DNA of 64,000 nucleotides from Lumnitzera littorea (lineage: Eukaryota; Streptophyta; Magnoliopsida; Myrtales; Combretaceae). The notes beneath the pieces are model-generated. The model saw only the letters and a list, made by a program, of their open reading frames with translations. It was not told the DNA's origin and did not search any database. The position numbers and the translations under genes were made by a program. The DNA is taken from the NCBI GenBank assembly GCA_024138015.1, contig JAMXBB010000012.1, forward strand, positions 21,855,882 through 21,919,881, read 5' to 3'. This document shows positions 23,553-37,223 of the stretch, piece by piece (the stretch's first letter is position 1; each line of letters begins with the position of its first letter).

Positions 23553-24764
23553 CTAAGCCTCATCCCCTTCATCTGAGCTTTCACCTGCTATTGGTGTCGC
23601 CAATCTCTCTTTCTTCGGACACTCCCTGGCATAATGGGGACCATTACAGAAATAACATTTCAATTCATGTGGTTTCCATCTTTCCCCGTCTCCCCCTTTA
23701 TGAGTTCTACCTCGATCGTTATCTCTTTCCTCTACTTTGGTTTTCTCTTTGGAAGAACTCTCACTCTTTTCCCTTTCAGCTCCCCCTTTCCATCTTCCCC
23801 CTGTGATCTTAAGATCTATCTTCAGAAATTCCATTAGGCCTTTAGCAACTGCTATAGCCTTGGAAATGTCTTCCACTCCCCTTCGCTCCAGTGCTAATTT
23901 AGCCCAAGGCGTTAAGCCATTCACAAACATTACCAAAGCATCTTCTTGGTTGAGGTCTGGGATCTCTAACATCAACTTTGAAAATTCCTTTACGTATTGC
24001 TTTATGTCACCCTTAGGTGACACAATTTCACCCTTATGGGTTAGGTGACACAATTTCACCTTTACTTCCTTAGCAACATTTTGAGGGGAGAATTGGCCCT
24101 TCAACTCTTGTACAAAGTTATCCCATGTGTTGATATTAGCTACCTTCCTACGCTACCATACCATAGCAGAGTCTTTCAGATACATGGTAGTAGTACGTAC
24201 CTTTCCAGCATTATCTAAGATTCCTACAATGTTAAAGTATTGTTCCACTCCTTATAAGAAGTTATCTACTTCTCGAGCGGACCGCGTTTTGTTAAAATGC
24301 TTTAGCTTTGGAACATCGACCTTATGGCCCATCTAGACAATTACTCCATTTACAATAGCAATTTGACAAGTCGTCAATTACATCTTAAGATCTTCAATCT
24401 CCTGATGCATGGCTACTACCACTATATCAATCTTAGCTTCATAAGCCTCTTCCTTAGTTTCTAAAGCCGTGACTCGGGCTTAGAGAGCATCACCCTTCTC
24501 TTCAATAACGTTTCCATGTTGCCTAAGCTCTTCTACTGCCCGATTCAGTGCTCCTTGCAATTCGCCTTAGAGTTCTTCTTCCATTTCTTCAAGACTGCCT
24601 TGAGACACATCAAATTGTTCCTTGACCTCAGCAATGCTCAACTCTACCTTATTCAAGGAGTTTAGCAAGTCTTGGGACCTAGCCCTTTGCTTAGTAACAC
24701 GGCAATCATCATGGTCGGCCAACTCATCGACCATTGAAGTGTTGTTGTCCCATCTAGATGACAT
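23553..24764 (-). pseudogene. Chromovirus B: Gag
   Basis: The likely start is ATG 24,764 (MSSRWDNNTSMV), 24 nt inside the PBS; the longer frame beginning at 24,851 reads into the LTR and PBS. The N-terminal piece is Glu-rich and helical. The middle (about 24,110-24,560) has stops. The C-terminal piece (23,553-24,104) has a capsid-like block (NQEDALVMFVNGL) and a CCHC knuckle (CYFCNGPHYARECP). Gag packages element RNA. Confidence 0.78.
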
Positions 24765-24787
24765 TTTCTCCACAAGTAATCCCTTTT

Positions 24788-24803
24788 CCAAGCTTTGATA
24801 CCA
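24788..24803 (-). other. Primer binding site of chromovirus B
   Basis: On minus this reads TGGTATCAAAGCTTGG, two bases after the 5' LTR. It resembles the complement of the 3' end of initiator tRNA-Met (TGGTATCAGAGC), the usual primer for these elements. Confidence 0.75.
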
Positions 24804-24805
24804 CT

Positions 24806-25221
24806 TGTCACGGGCATATTCCGTCACTCGATCCCGTACAGCACTTAGCATTCCTGACTAGACTAAGGAAAGCTAAGTCAGCCTGTAACACACTCACAAA
24901 GTTTAGAGAGAGAAAGTTGAGAGATAAACTCTGAAGGTATGTTATATTTACTCAAATGACTTCTATCTTACATCTGAGGGAAACACCCATATATATACAG
25001 AAAGCCTTTACAATTTAATGGTTAATATTAATTCGATCTAACGGTTATAGTTGACTCCCAACTACCACATTTACCTACCCCATCTACTACTATACAAGAT
25101 TCTAAACTTCTCTAGAATCTTCTAGAGCTTTTAATCTTCTAGACACTTTTAGGATGCTTGGGCTTTAGTCTTGAGCTTTAGGAACCTCCTAAGAATGACC
25201 CATTTTAGGAGGTTCATAACA
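24806..25221 (-). repeat. 5' LTR of chromovirus B
   Basis: Starts TGTCACGGGC and ends ATAACA on plus. Partner of 20,543-20,956; about 50 differences counted roughly by eye. Confidence 0.85.
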
Positions 25222-26386
25222 ATTACACCTCCTCATCAGTACCATCTACCTCAATAGTTGGTATTTCTCCTTGGATCCTTATGGTTCTTTTGTTCGAACA
25301 TCGATCGGCCATATGTTCAAACCGTTGACATTTGAACCACTTATTTTCATTCATCTTTTTTATTTTAGCTCTAGCCTTTCCAAACTTCCTTAGGATCTCT
25401 TTCTCCTCTGCTTAGCTAATTTGAACAGGTCGGACCTTAGCAACTTTGCTAAGTTTTGATCGCATAGGTCTACTCAGAACAGGTCAACTAATGGTAATTC
25501 AATTGACAGGAGCTCAAAATCTTCCTACTCAGCATCTCTCAATTCTCTAGATGGATAGCTTCATCAAGCGAACCAATATCCATAATCTCTAAAACATCTC
25601 CAATCTTGTACTTTAACTTACTAATGAATCGGGATATAGTTCGGTCTTCAGGCTCAATAACTTTACAATGGATCGTTAACATTTGGAACTCCTTTACATA
25701 AGCATCAACACTTGATCTTCCTTGCCTTAACTCTTATAACCTTTTAAATGCATCTTGCAAATAATAGCTCGGAACAAATCTTCGTCTTATGACTCTTTTC
25801 ATTTCATCCTAATGCCTAACTTTATGTTATCCCTATCTTCTACAAGTGGTTTGTAGGTTTTTCCATAATAGAGCAGTATCGTTAGTAAACTCTAACACAA
25901 CAAGTCTGACCTTGGCAACATTAGGTACTTCATGATACTTAAACTGCTTTTCAATCTTATCTACCCAATCTAGGTAGTCTTCAGCATCACCACTCTTAGA
26001 AAAACTAGGGATATGCATCCTCAACCCTTCTACTTTAAGTGCTTGGACATTCTACTCCTCCGGTTTATAATACTCTTTCACTTAGTCACCTATTTTCTCA
26101 TCCTCTTCTTTGATCTTATCTAATGTTAGTCTACGTCCAGTAATTCTATCTACTCCTCTAGCTCGGTATGGTTAAATTGAGACATTAGCTTGGCCATAGC
26201 AACCATTAGCTCTCTCGAGTTGCTCTTTGGTTTGTTTATGGTAGTCACCAAACTAGCCATTAGGTCAATAAGTCTATCTAGTCAGTCATCCATAGATTAA
26301 GGTATAAAACATCCTTGTTGACCTTGGTCATTTTAAGTGTCATTCTCATGGTTACCTAGAGTTCCTTAAACACAAGAATCGACCAT
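25222..26386 (-). pseudogene. Element A: Gag, decayed
   Basis: The ATG at 26,386 (MVDSCV) is followed by many TAG/TAA stops at likely Gln codons. The open piece 25,833-26,024 carries the capsid block MHIPSFSKSGDAEDYLDWV, then KVRLVVLEFT. Near 25,300-25,345 a CCHC-type knuckle survives as FKCQRFEHMADRC, but the first Cys reads Trp. The last codons (VDGTDEEV) abut chromovirus B. Continuing across the insertion to 18,970 brings the protease region, so gag and pol of element A were once adjacent. Confidence 0.72.
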
Positions 26387-28012
26387 TGTTGTTTATTACA
26401 AGAGATTAACAGTTGAAACACAACTCAAAGTTTTTGCCCTTAAACTATAGCAAAACAAAGCCTAAGGCACCAACAGCTATTACAACCAAAATATGAAAAA
26501 AACTACTTGAATATAGCACTATCACAGTATCTCTATTACTTTTCATCCATCTTTAATCAATAGTATATATCATAGTATCTCTATTATACTAATGGCTCAA
26601 ATTAATATCTGTGATCATCTATGTATCTCATCAACTACAATACAACCCACTATTAGACTTTTCAATAATCCCATCCATGATACTAACATATCCCAACTAA
26701 CCATTTCTAACAATATTCTTCACATCTCAGCTCTGTATTGGATCAAATACTCCTTACCATTTTACTTGGAACACTTCAACTAAATATCAATTCTCTAACT
26801 ACATGCTAAATGGTATTTGGATCAACTTATCACTAATTTATCAAAATAAACCCAAAATCAGTCTTTTATGTATTATTTTAAGGCCTAAAAATTATCTAAA
26901 ACTTTCAAAAATTAATTTTTTTGAAAAATCTCTCCATAGTACTGTTATAAACACTCTAAATAATTTACACAAAAAATTTGAGCTCAAAACTTCGTTATTA
27001 AGATTATTTATTTCTAAATCGAAAATAAGCTTGGGTTTAAGGGTTTCTTAAGCACTATATATCATAGGACCTAATTTTATCAAAATAATATTTCTCCTAA
27101 AAACCACATACGAAAATATCTTACAATACTAAATTTCATAATTTTTCATAATTAATAAATAAAGCAAAATCGACCATTTTTGTTTGCTCTAGTCATCACC
27201 GATCACAGTAGCCTTATCGGCCCATATGGGCATTGCTCCCCATCATTTATTAGTGATGGCCACCTACCCCCAAGTGGTCATTGGTTATAAGTTCCTCTTA
27301 TAATCTCTAATTGCACACTAATTTTGTAATTTTTAAAAAAATTGATTTCTCTCTTCTTCTCAACTTTTCTCTAATTTTTTTTTAGCTCCATAATGGACTA
27401 AAATGAGGATTGGAGGTGAGTTTCTAAATTTACAAGGTTGATTCAGGGTTTTCTTTTAATTTCTACTTGCTACATGACCCTTATCTCTTTCTTTTTTTAC
27501 TTTCTAATTATCTTAATATCATTGGTTGATTTCCTTCTTTAATTTTTAGCTGGCTAAGACCAATTTCTAGATTATTCCACATGTTTATATAATTTTTTTA
27601 TTTTTCCTTAATTTTTATGAATTTCTTTTAATTAATTAGCATTATTTTAGCTTATTTCGGGTATTTCAAATAATTTCGAATATTTTTACCGACATGTAAA
27701 TGCATATATGATACCAATAAATACTCTTAAATATTATTTAAGTTATTTTATGATTTTTAATATATATATAATTTATCTCTATCAATTTATAAATTATCAG
27801 AATTCGTTTTATGAGTTTATAATCAATAATGAGTAACATGCATATAATTTAATTTAATATAATAATTAATTATTTATTTTCCTAAATCTAAGTTCATGGA
27901 ATTACTTTTATTAATATTCCTAATTTCGTAGTAAAATTTAAGCTCAGTCGAATAACTTACCTAATTGACTTAAATTTTACAGACTGAACCTCGAATACCT
28001 AATTATGAGACT
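26387..28012. mobile_element. Unclassified repeat, same family as 43.1-45.4 kb
   Basis: No coding sequence. The order of short blocks is shared with about 44,220-44,800. An example is an ATTTTATCAAAATAATATTT-like block, followed by GATGGCCAC/CTGGCCACTAATGG and CACTAATTTTG. It separates gag of element A from LTR-like sequence at 28,013, so it was probably inserted in the 5' untranslated region or LTR of A. Confidence 0.4.
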
Positions 28013-28605
28013 TATATTTTACAAGTATTTATATGACCCAATTAAGACAAGTCTTAGGTATATTTACAAAAAAAAAAAAAAAAGGAATCTTATTGGAAAA
28101 AGAAAGATACGTAGTTTACAAGGGCAAAGTTGTGAATAAGCAAAAAGGATATTTAGTTGCAAAAAGAAGATAGTATGGATGTAACAAAATGAAGTGCATG
28201 TCAACTGTCCATTTTGTATTCCCTAAGATGCTATTTTTCGAGTAGAATAGGTTTTAAGTAGATTAGGTCAGGGTTGGATGTTCTGAATTAAGGAAAGAAT
28301 GGTCTAGAGGGTAACCCATTGTCTAGTCGGCTTGGGATTAGGTCAGGTTTGCCTCGACGCTATGTCTAGTTAGTAATAAGCGAGTTCAATGCTTGATCTT
28401 AGATAGATGTATTGAGAAGGGTTGGCTTGACAATAGATTGGGCACTTCTGGAGTTTCTTTAATGAGATGGAGAGTAGAGTAATCCGGTAGGTTGGACTAG
28501 AGAATGGAACATTTTTTTAGGCTCAACTCTTCTTAGACAGCTCGGCAGACTATATGGGTGAGTCCTTAGGCTTGAGAACGAGTGATTAGTCCATGATCTT
28601 TATCG
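28013..28605 (-). mobile_element. Second copy of element A 3' end (LTR part + pol end)
   Basis: This aligns, with many differences, to about 12,310-12,920. The first part (to about 28,197) is LTR with the same TATA region. The rest is the PPT-side spacer and the end of integrase. Similarity stops near 28,605. An LTR followed directly by another copy's pol end gives the order LTR-interior-LTR-interior. Confidence 0.65.
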
Positions 28606-29104
28606 TGTTGGGTCATAAAATCGGACGAGATCTTGCATGGTGAAGTGGCTGCTTGGCTCCACATGGTGAGAATTTAAATTAAAGAAAGACACATCACATT
28701 TTCTAGACAAAAAAACTAACAAAAGGACTGTTTTGACATGACATGTAAAAAGAATGGGGCTAAAGGCAAAACAAAATTATTGAGCCAAAAGTTAGAACTA
28801 TACCCTCTTTAAGTCTACTCTTTATGATTCTTTCACATCCATGAAGGCTAAGCATGAGTGAAATTCGAATCCTTAGTTTAGAGCACAGAATGAACACATG
28901 TCAAAGCTTCAATTTTGAACCATTAACACTAATGCTGTGTTAGGGATTGAAGCTGCCCATTTACTATAGAATTTCAATTGACCAAAACCATGAAAGTTGT
29001 GTAATATGGTAGACAACCCCTTTAAACACCATTTCGCCACCATAACCGACGACCTTTCTTAAGAGGCCCTAGAAACACTTCCTTAGATAAAATCTAATTT
29101 GCTT
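28606..29104. other. No gene seen
   Basis: About 500 bp of unique-looking AT-rich sequence; no motif recognised. Confidence 0.4.
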
Positions 29105-29335
29105 GAATAAAAATCTGACTTATGCGAATAGAAGTCTGAAATACCTAGATAAAAATCTAAAGTGCATGGATAAAAATCTAAATTATCCAGTTAAAAATTC
29201 AAAGTACATAGATAAAAATCTAAAATGCATGAACAAAAATACGAATTGCTCGAATAAAACCGAGGTACAAGGACAAAAATTAGAGTCACTCGTATAAAGC
29301 TTTGATTTACACGAATAAAAATCTTTGGATTATTT
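29105..29335 (+). repeat. 21-bp tandem array, about 11 copies
   Basis: Units start near 29,105, 29,126, 29,147, 29,168, 29,189, 29,210, 29,231, 29,252 and on, with core GATAAAAATCTAAA. Because 21 is a multiple of three, one frame stays open for 64 codons as a seven-residue repeat (DKNLKCM-like). That frame is a by-product of the period; nothing else supports a gene. Confidence 0.8.
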
Positions 29336-32300
29336 TAAGATACCTAGGCATTGAGGAAATTAAAGCCTAGGATGATCCTCAGAGCCTAAGTCACAAAGCC
29401 CAGCTACTAGCAACTTATAAAGAGCGCATTCAAATCTTAGATATTGAGGAAATTTTGAGGTAATAAAGCCTAGTACAATCCTTAGGAAGGTAAGTCCCTA
29501 AGTTAGCTTAGGAATGCCTAAACATAATGAAAATCCATGGACTTAAACTACTAGATAACTTTCATATACCTAAGGTAACCAATGCCTAGATCCTAGGCAA
29601 GGAAATTGCGATGCGCCAAAAACTCCAAAAAATCCCAATAAAGGCATTGAAACCCTACACTAGTTAATGCCTAGCAGGCCCATCTCACGGATAATCTTGT
29701 AGTACTTATGTCTTAGTAAAATGCGAACCTCATGATTAATCCTATGGCACTTATGCTTAGGAAAAATCTGCTAATCTTCCTTGGATCACCCTTACTATTA
29801 TATAAGCCTAAGGAAAATCGAGATCTCCTCTTAAAGCCATCTAATTACCCTTATTAGCATGAAAGCCACAAGAAAATTCAATAACTCGGCTTGTCACATT
29901 ACTCCACTTAAGTCATGACTTAAACTCACTGGATCACGAATAAAATAAAAAAAATACCTATAAGAAGCTCTTCATGATGCAACCACTTGGCTTGGAACCT
30001 TGAGAGCCCATACAAGCACTTAGTCTCCCTATTAAACACATCGCCAAAGAGATTAGGGGGGCAAATGTTAGTGTATATTTTAAAACCTAGGCCATAGGCC
30101 CAAATCAATCAACTTAAGGCAATTAATAAGTTTACTTCAAGTAAAACCTAACTTCATCTCCTATTTCTTAGGTAAAGGATACTTTTTTCGCTCATTCTCT
30201 CTTAATTAAACTTTTACTCTCTTGAATACTGCACTGATTTAAACATTAGGGTGGTCACACCAGAGTAAACTTTGATGCCCACTAATGGTGTTTTATTTTG
30301 CAAGAAGCCTACATCCAAGTAATCTTGATCGACAAATCTATAAAGTGAAAACGATACGTCAACAACAAAGATTCATTTTATTTTCCTTCTCTTCATTGTT
30401 TAAATGCACTGGAAGGATCTAATTGTTCTTTCCTTCCTAATTCTTTCCCTCATACTAAACAAAGTGTAAGTGTTGTACTATTAACTAAAGTCTAACATTC
30501 TTTATAAAAGTGTAATCATAATGAATAATGTTATGTTAAATGTTAACCAGGCCTATAAGTGGTCTTTAAGCCTCGTACATATACTTTAATGGTATTAATA
30601 TACAACGTAAGTAGTTAAATGATGAGTATAAACAAAAAAGAATTTGACATGTAGAAATATAAATTATAGGTTTCTAAAAACTACCTACAATAATTAGTAT
30701 GTATTTATGTATTATTGGTATTCATCCAAGATTGATCTAAATACATAACGTAATAATGAATTTTTTTTTTTTCTTTCACTTGTATGGGCTTATTCCATTG
30801 AGGCCCAAAAATTCTTTTAATATGAGCTACTCTGTACTAAGAAAGGAATCTACCTCTGTTTAAAGGTTGTTGCTATTAGATAAACGAAAAATTTTAAAAA
30901 GAGAGAGAAAAGGGGATTTGAATAAATATGATGGTTATTTAATTATAATTTAGTTTGTGCTTTCACATCTCGTATGTGAAAAAATTGCCTTAACATCATG
31001 AGGGGAGGTTGCATTGGATATTATGAGTTGATCGAACCATACACGTATCTTCTTTTCATAACGGCATCAAGTTCCACACTTTTCCTTTGTGAGAATATAA
31101 AATATATGACAAAACTAAAATCGTATGCCTGGCAGATGGAGGGTTGCCGTTTGGTGAATGTTTCTCTTTTGTTTTATTCCCCCTTTTGGGTCCTCGATGA
31201 TTCGTCAGTTTGCTTGTCCCTTTTATCATTATGTTGTCCATTGAGTTTTTGGTAAAGTAACCCAACTCTGAAGCAGGAAGAACAAGTAAAATATAAGTAA
31301 CAGAACCAATCTAGCAAATAAATAAATAAATAAAAATAAAAAAGGAAAGAAAAAAGAATACATGAAAATCATCAAATCAAGAAAAGAAGATTGCGATATG
31401 AGCAGAAGTTTTTCTCCATACTAATCAAATACATGGAAAATTTTCAACCTATTAATGTCTCTCTAGTCTTTACTAACCTATGGATGTGTCGGGAAAAAAA
31501 AAAAGAACTCTATTGGTGGGGCTTTTTCTCCGGACAGTGCTTCCGGCGATCTCATTGTATTTAGTGTAATTATATCTTCAATATTATTGTTATCAAATAT
31601 TATCATTATAACAGTAAGAGATTTTGCTTATTGTTGGCTTTTTAATGGTAGATGTTGGTGGAAAACAGTAGTAGCCGGAGTCCCTACTGACAATGGTTAA
31701 CATCTACGAAAATATCAGTAGCAAACGAGAAAAGCAAACTCTTTTTCAGCTTTCATTACATAAATCATTTTGACAATTTTTTAGGACACATTTCACAATG
31801 TTTAACCATCACAACATGTTGTTGGCCCCTCTCTTCGCTTCCTACTGGGGTCCATGTTAAGAGCACTATTTACCAAAGACTGTTGAGAATATAATAATGT
31901 CAGAATTTATAATTTGAAAGTATTGATTATAATAAAACTAGCGTATGTATATCGGTGATGATTGTAGCAAAATAGTGAACTCTAAAGTGATTTGACTTGG
32001 AGAAGAACGGACAAAGCGACATAGAGAAAGTAAGCATAGTCAATAACAGACATTGTCATTAGTTTAACTTAAACGTCTAGTGGGTTTTTGTGGGGGACTG
32101 GGGTTCGGACCACCATATAGATTAAAGTTTAAACTTCCGATTTTTGTGTATAATATTAAGAGGCAACATATTAAGTACGAAAATATTAGCTTATTTTTTA
32201 TATTTTGACTTTTTTTATATATTATTTGAATAAAATATAAATGTATTATCTATTATATATATTAAAGGAAAAATCTTTTTAATTGTTTATAATTAACAAC

Positions 32301-32690
32301 TTGGTATTTAATGGTTTTAATCATTAGATATATTAACATGTTAGTTACAAAAAAAATTTAAATCCATTATACAAACTTTTTCACTGCTATTCATTATTTA
32401 CAAGTCTTTTCAATTATACAGTTACTATTTTATGTTATATTTATTTTTACAATTGCTATTGTTTTATTTATTCATTATTTTAATTATCCAATATTGCTAT
32501 TATTTGAAAAATTATTATACTTTTTATTTGACAAACATTTTTTCATGCAGTAAAGATTTTTTTCTTTAAAAAATTTATTATAGTTTTGATTTTACTAACA
32601 TATATTATTAGTATTATTCTATATCATGGAGTTCAAACTTTTTTTATATTTTTTGCACACGTAATATAGATGCGTTGTAAACACTGCGTA
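29336..32690. other. No gene recognised
   Basis: About 3.3 kb of AT-rich DNA. At 29,340-29,900 short phrases such as AAAGCCTAG and CCTTAGGAA recur, suggesting decayed repeats. The frames at 29,926-30,108, 30,998-31,255 and 31,056-31,265 have no recognisable domain. The last two overlap on opposite strands; a small low-copy exon cannot be excluded. Confidence 0.35.
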
Positions 32691-32699
32691 ATTGGTAGT

Positions 32700-35600
32700 A
32701 TGAATCCTAATTTAAGTCTGAGTGTCTTAGACAATATCTTAAATCAATAAGGTTAAGTAAAATAAAATTTTTACTAAATTAAGTAACTAAATATAGTAAT
32801 GATAATAAAAACTTTAGAAAATCAATTGAAATCTAAATCGCATACCAAAACACTAAATTTGATGTATATACAAATACTCGAAATCGAATCCAAACTTGAC
32901 TAAAACTTTAAAACTATAATTTTAAGTTTATAAAATGAATAAATAGCACTTAATAGTAATATAACCCTAATCGATTGCAATTATCGACTAAATTACAATC
33001 GAATATAAATCCTAATGAAAATATTGAAATAACTCGTAAAAATTGTAAACGTAATGAGTACCAATTAAATCAATAAATTTTCATAAAATCTCAAAATTAA
33101 TTTATAAATATTAATTTTATGAATTTCATGTTTGGAAAAATTATATATGTTTATTTTTATTTTTCTCTTTCTTCTTTCCTTTTTCTTTCTTTTTCTTCTT
33201 CTTATTTTTTCCTTCTCCACATGAATTCCTTGCTGGAGTGCAGCTGCCCATGTACTTAATTAATTTATCCAAGTGTCATATAATTAAAGGATAAAGGACA
33301 AATTTGATAAAGTAAATGTCTTATCTTCATTAATGCTTGATTTGCTTGGATTTGTTTTTTTATTTTTCATTTTTATTTGCTTTACATCCCCACAATTGTA
33401 CACGTCTGGAAGTGGGAAATTCTAGAAGTATAAAACTGAAAGACAAAAAGAAGAAAACAAAACCAAAAAAGAAGGCTCACATGAAAAAATAAACCAAAAG
33501 GGGAAAAGAGGAAAAACCAAAGCAATTAACATACACAATTTAACAAACATTTAGAAGAAGAACAAGAAGACTAAGGGGATTTAATCATTCAAGTTATTAA
33601 AGTAACTAGGTAGATTATTATTAATTTTTGTACATGTATATATACTCTATAACATGTATATGTATATTTAGTATTTTTTTTTATTTACATGTATGTATGC
33701 ATAAATACATATATGTATATAGTATAAAGTATGTACATGTATGTGTATATAATATATATATATATATATATTTCCTTATGTACATATATGTACACGTGAC
33801 CATATATATATGTGTGCATATATATGTACATAGTAGTTTCTTGAAAATATATGTATGTATAAATGGTCATATATGCATATATACTAAGTATTTTTTTAGT
33901 ATATGATATGTATATACATGTATTAAGTATTTTCATATATATGTACCAGTATCATGTATTTTCGTATTTATGTATATATGTATATATTTCATATTTTTTG
34001 TATATATATATATATATATATATATGTAGGCGTGAGGTTGCATATGTATATATATCCATAGTATTTCATATTATATGATATATATATATATATATATGTA
34101 CATGTATAATAGTAGGCATATGTATGTATATTTATACTTAGTATTTTCAATTTATAAAAATTTTTGTATATTTTGTATATATATATATATATACAGCTGG
34201 ACGTGAATGTGTATATATATTATTATTAATAAAATTTTTTATTTTAGTATATATACTTATATATAATACAACCGTATATGTACTTATGTAAATAAAGTAT
34301 AAATACGTGTATATTGTACTTGTACATAATGTATAATTAAGATTAAAATAATTTAATACATAAAGTATAGTATACATATAAATATACATATGAATAGTAT
34401 CATATACGTAAAAATACAAGTATACTTAAATAGTATATATACAATATACTATAATATTAATTTAATAAATAAATATATATAAGAATATCATAAATAAGGA
34501 AAAAGAATAATAATTAAATAAATTATAAAATTTAATGAAATATAATGATAAGTATTTATATATATATATATATATATATACCTATACCGTAAAATACAAA
34601 GAAATAGGAAAATAATAGAAAATTATGAAAATTGTGCAAGTGTGATACGTGGCACTTCTACGTGCTGCCACATCATCACTTATATATAAATTAAGAAATT
34701 TTCGTAATTAATAATAATAGTAAAATAATTAATTAATTAGAAAAATAATAAAGTAGAAAATTTTGAATTAATAATTCTAAAATCTAAAAAATAAGTAAAA
34801 ATAGGTAATTATAGTAAAATAGGCTTAAAATAAGGAAATTATCAATTATATGATCTAAATAATTATTAAATTGTAACTATAATAAGAAAAGTCTAATTTG
34901 ATATTTTATAACTTTTTAAATCAAAATAATGAAGTTTGTGATATTTTTATATCATAGTCAAAATTGTGAGCTACAACGTCCAAAATGGACCCATTATAAG
35001 AAAGTATGCTCGAAAACAATTGAAATGGACTATAAATTCATAAAGATCCGAGTTAAATCTAGAAAGTTATATGCAATTCGATAAAAAGCTTAAATCGATA
35101 ATTTCACGCAAATCAATAGCTAAGTCAAGTAAACAGTATGACTTAGCATATTAGTTTAGTTATTTCATTCCTAAACTTACTACTTTCTGTATTCCTTATT
35201 GTTAAACCTTGATTTGCCATTAGACTACTACGATCCTTAACTTGAGTATGATCAAGTGAGGTTTTCCTAATGATTCCATACTTACTTGTGTATATAGTTA
35301 GTGAATATAAATTGTGATTAATAATTGAATGTTATGTGAGGTTGGGTTATACTTATGCATAATACTGTTTGTTGATAGTAAATTTACTTTAAAGTATAAT
35401 AACGTATTGGTTGTTGCATAGTAAATTTGATAGGAACTGATTGTCTGTGATCTTGTTGATCATTGAATAATAAGACCTAACATTATTTGACTTGAAATAA
35501 CTAAATTGAAACATGCATAATTATATATTGCATAACTAATTCCGACTGTCATATCACACAGAGGTAGCGAGAAACCATACGTGGGTTGATTATTTGATGT

Positions 35601-36425
35601 TATAGTATTTCATACGGTGCATACGTGCAATATGACCTTACCTTGGCCCGCGAGATCACTAGACATCGGAGTCGCTAACCGTCTAGCGAAGGGTCGAGTC
35701 CAGAGGCCTCCATTTAGGGATAAGTGAGGGCTACATGAATTTACTTACAATCATACGTAAAACTTGATTTTAACAAAAATTGAAAATGGATATACTATTA
35801 TATTTTGAATACGAAACGCTAAGTTTTGTTATGATATAAGTTCTATTATGATACCTGAATCTGAATGTTACTGATGTATCTCCAATCCTGATTTCGGAGG
35901 GCGTTAAATTTAAATTACATGCAGTACCTAGTCATCTGCATGTATTTGTATGGCATACTGATTGTTCATACTTTCATTTGATTGAATTAAATTGTTGTAT
36001 AACTTGTTTGTTGTGTAGTTAGGGGAATTATCTCACTAAGCTAGTTAGCTTATACCTCTGCAGTCTACTTTCATAGACCGAGCTATTTGTGAAGTTAGGC
36101 TATCGTATACCCGAGGTTAGTAGTACTCCAGTGAGTAGATGTAAGAGTTTGATCAATGTTATGAGCGGACTCAGGAGTTTGTATTTAGACTTAAAACCTT
36201 ATTATGTAATATTATATGATAATAATCTGTAATATGAATTATTATCATCTTATTATCATGCTATAATATTGCTTATACCTATCCAACTCTAGGTTGTTAA
36301 TTGTAATAGTAGTCTTGTATATCACATGAAGGGTTGTCGATTAAGAGGGAAATAAATCTATAGTTTTTTATACAATATACGGCGACTGCCACCACTAGCC
36401 CCATCGAGTTGTAACATGCGTTATC
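32700..36425 (+). mobile_element. Unclassified LTR-like repeat Z, copy 1
   Basis: The block matches, in reverse complement, the insertion at 53,768-57,626. Shared parts include the left edge (AATAAGGTTAAGTAAAATAA-like), the segment before the AT microsatellite (ATTCAAGTTATTAAAGTAAC), and the segment near 34,900 about a 'GAAGTTTGTGATATTTTTAT' block. The right part (35,560-36,420) is GC-richer, with CTTACCTTGGCCCGCGAG and TATCTCACTAAG. No open frame longer than low-complexity TA-rich ones. Class unknown; a Del/Tekay-type LTR is one possibility. Confidence 0.5.
33630..34480. repeat. AT/GT microsatellite-like tract in repeat Z
   Basis: Long interrupted (TA)n, TATG and ATGTACATG runs. The overlapping frames on both strands here are products of the simple repeat and are not genes. 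Confidence 0.85.
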
Positions 36426-37218
36426 TACTGATATATATTATTTAAGTACGAATTATTTTTAACTTCCATTTAACTTATTATTTGGTATATTTAATCTTTT
36501 ATAATTTTCATTTATATTTGTCAATTATTTATATTTGGTTGTTTCCATCCCACTTTAGTAGTTTCTAAAAAACTCCTCTTTTTCTCTTATATTTGCAATT
36601 ATTGTTTTCAATAGGTGTATATATTGAGTAATGATTTTTAAATAAAAAACTTATATTCAAATAACAAGAGATATAATATATAATTATTTTATTTTTTACT
36701 AGGACAATTTCTTCTAAAGTTTCCATGAAAGTGTTGCTCATGCATATTTTTTCTTATACCCTTTACTATAATAATTGTAACTTTTTTGGTTAAATGCTAA
36801 TTGATATTCTCTATTTGAATAAAAAGATGTAGTAAAATTATAGAAGAAGATAAAAAAAGGATGAGATATTTCTTTTGCATGTTTGCACTATATTAGTGGT
36901 CGTGTGAATCTTACCAAGCCTAATATATTGCACTTATGAATAGATTATTTATTTATTTATTTATTTAAAAGAATATTTTTCTTTTCAACTTTCCATGATA
37001 TTGGTATCGAGTACTATGAACCATTTATTAATACATATACCCTATTTTATAAGCATTTTTATATGTGATTGATTTATTTAATTCATTACAACAAATTATT
37101 TTATTTGATCATTTACGGTTTTTTAACACATATAGCATGGGTACAACCATTGCTAGTGCTAGTATTTAGTTTAATGAAAACGTTTTCAATTACCTATTAG
37201 AAACTCTTGAGGGAAAAT
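36426..37218. other. Spacer, no gene seen
   Basis: AT-rich sequence between repeat Z and the large element R. No motif recognised. Confidence 0.4.
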
Positions 37219-37223
37219 GTAAC

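Larger units (their letters stand above)
20543..25221 (-). mobile_element. Chromovirus B (Ty3/gypsy), 4.7 kb, defective
   Basis: Complete LTR-to-LTR element on minus with 414- and 416-bp LTRs (20,543-20,956 and 24,806-25,221), PBS, gag, protease, RT/RNase H, part of integrase, chromodomain and PPT. The LTRs differ at roughly one base in eight or nine by eye, so the insertion is not recent. The flanks share ATTA (GATTA left, ATTAC right). The integrase catalytic core is missing, and gag and pol contain stops. The chromodomain sequence recalls the Galadriel lineage, from memory only. Confidence 0.85.

Noticed and set aside
33628..34419. Several frames rich in Tyr/Ile/Met in 33.6-34.4 kb
   Set aside because: Products of TA/TG microsatellite runs, open on both strands.
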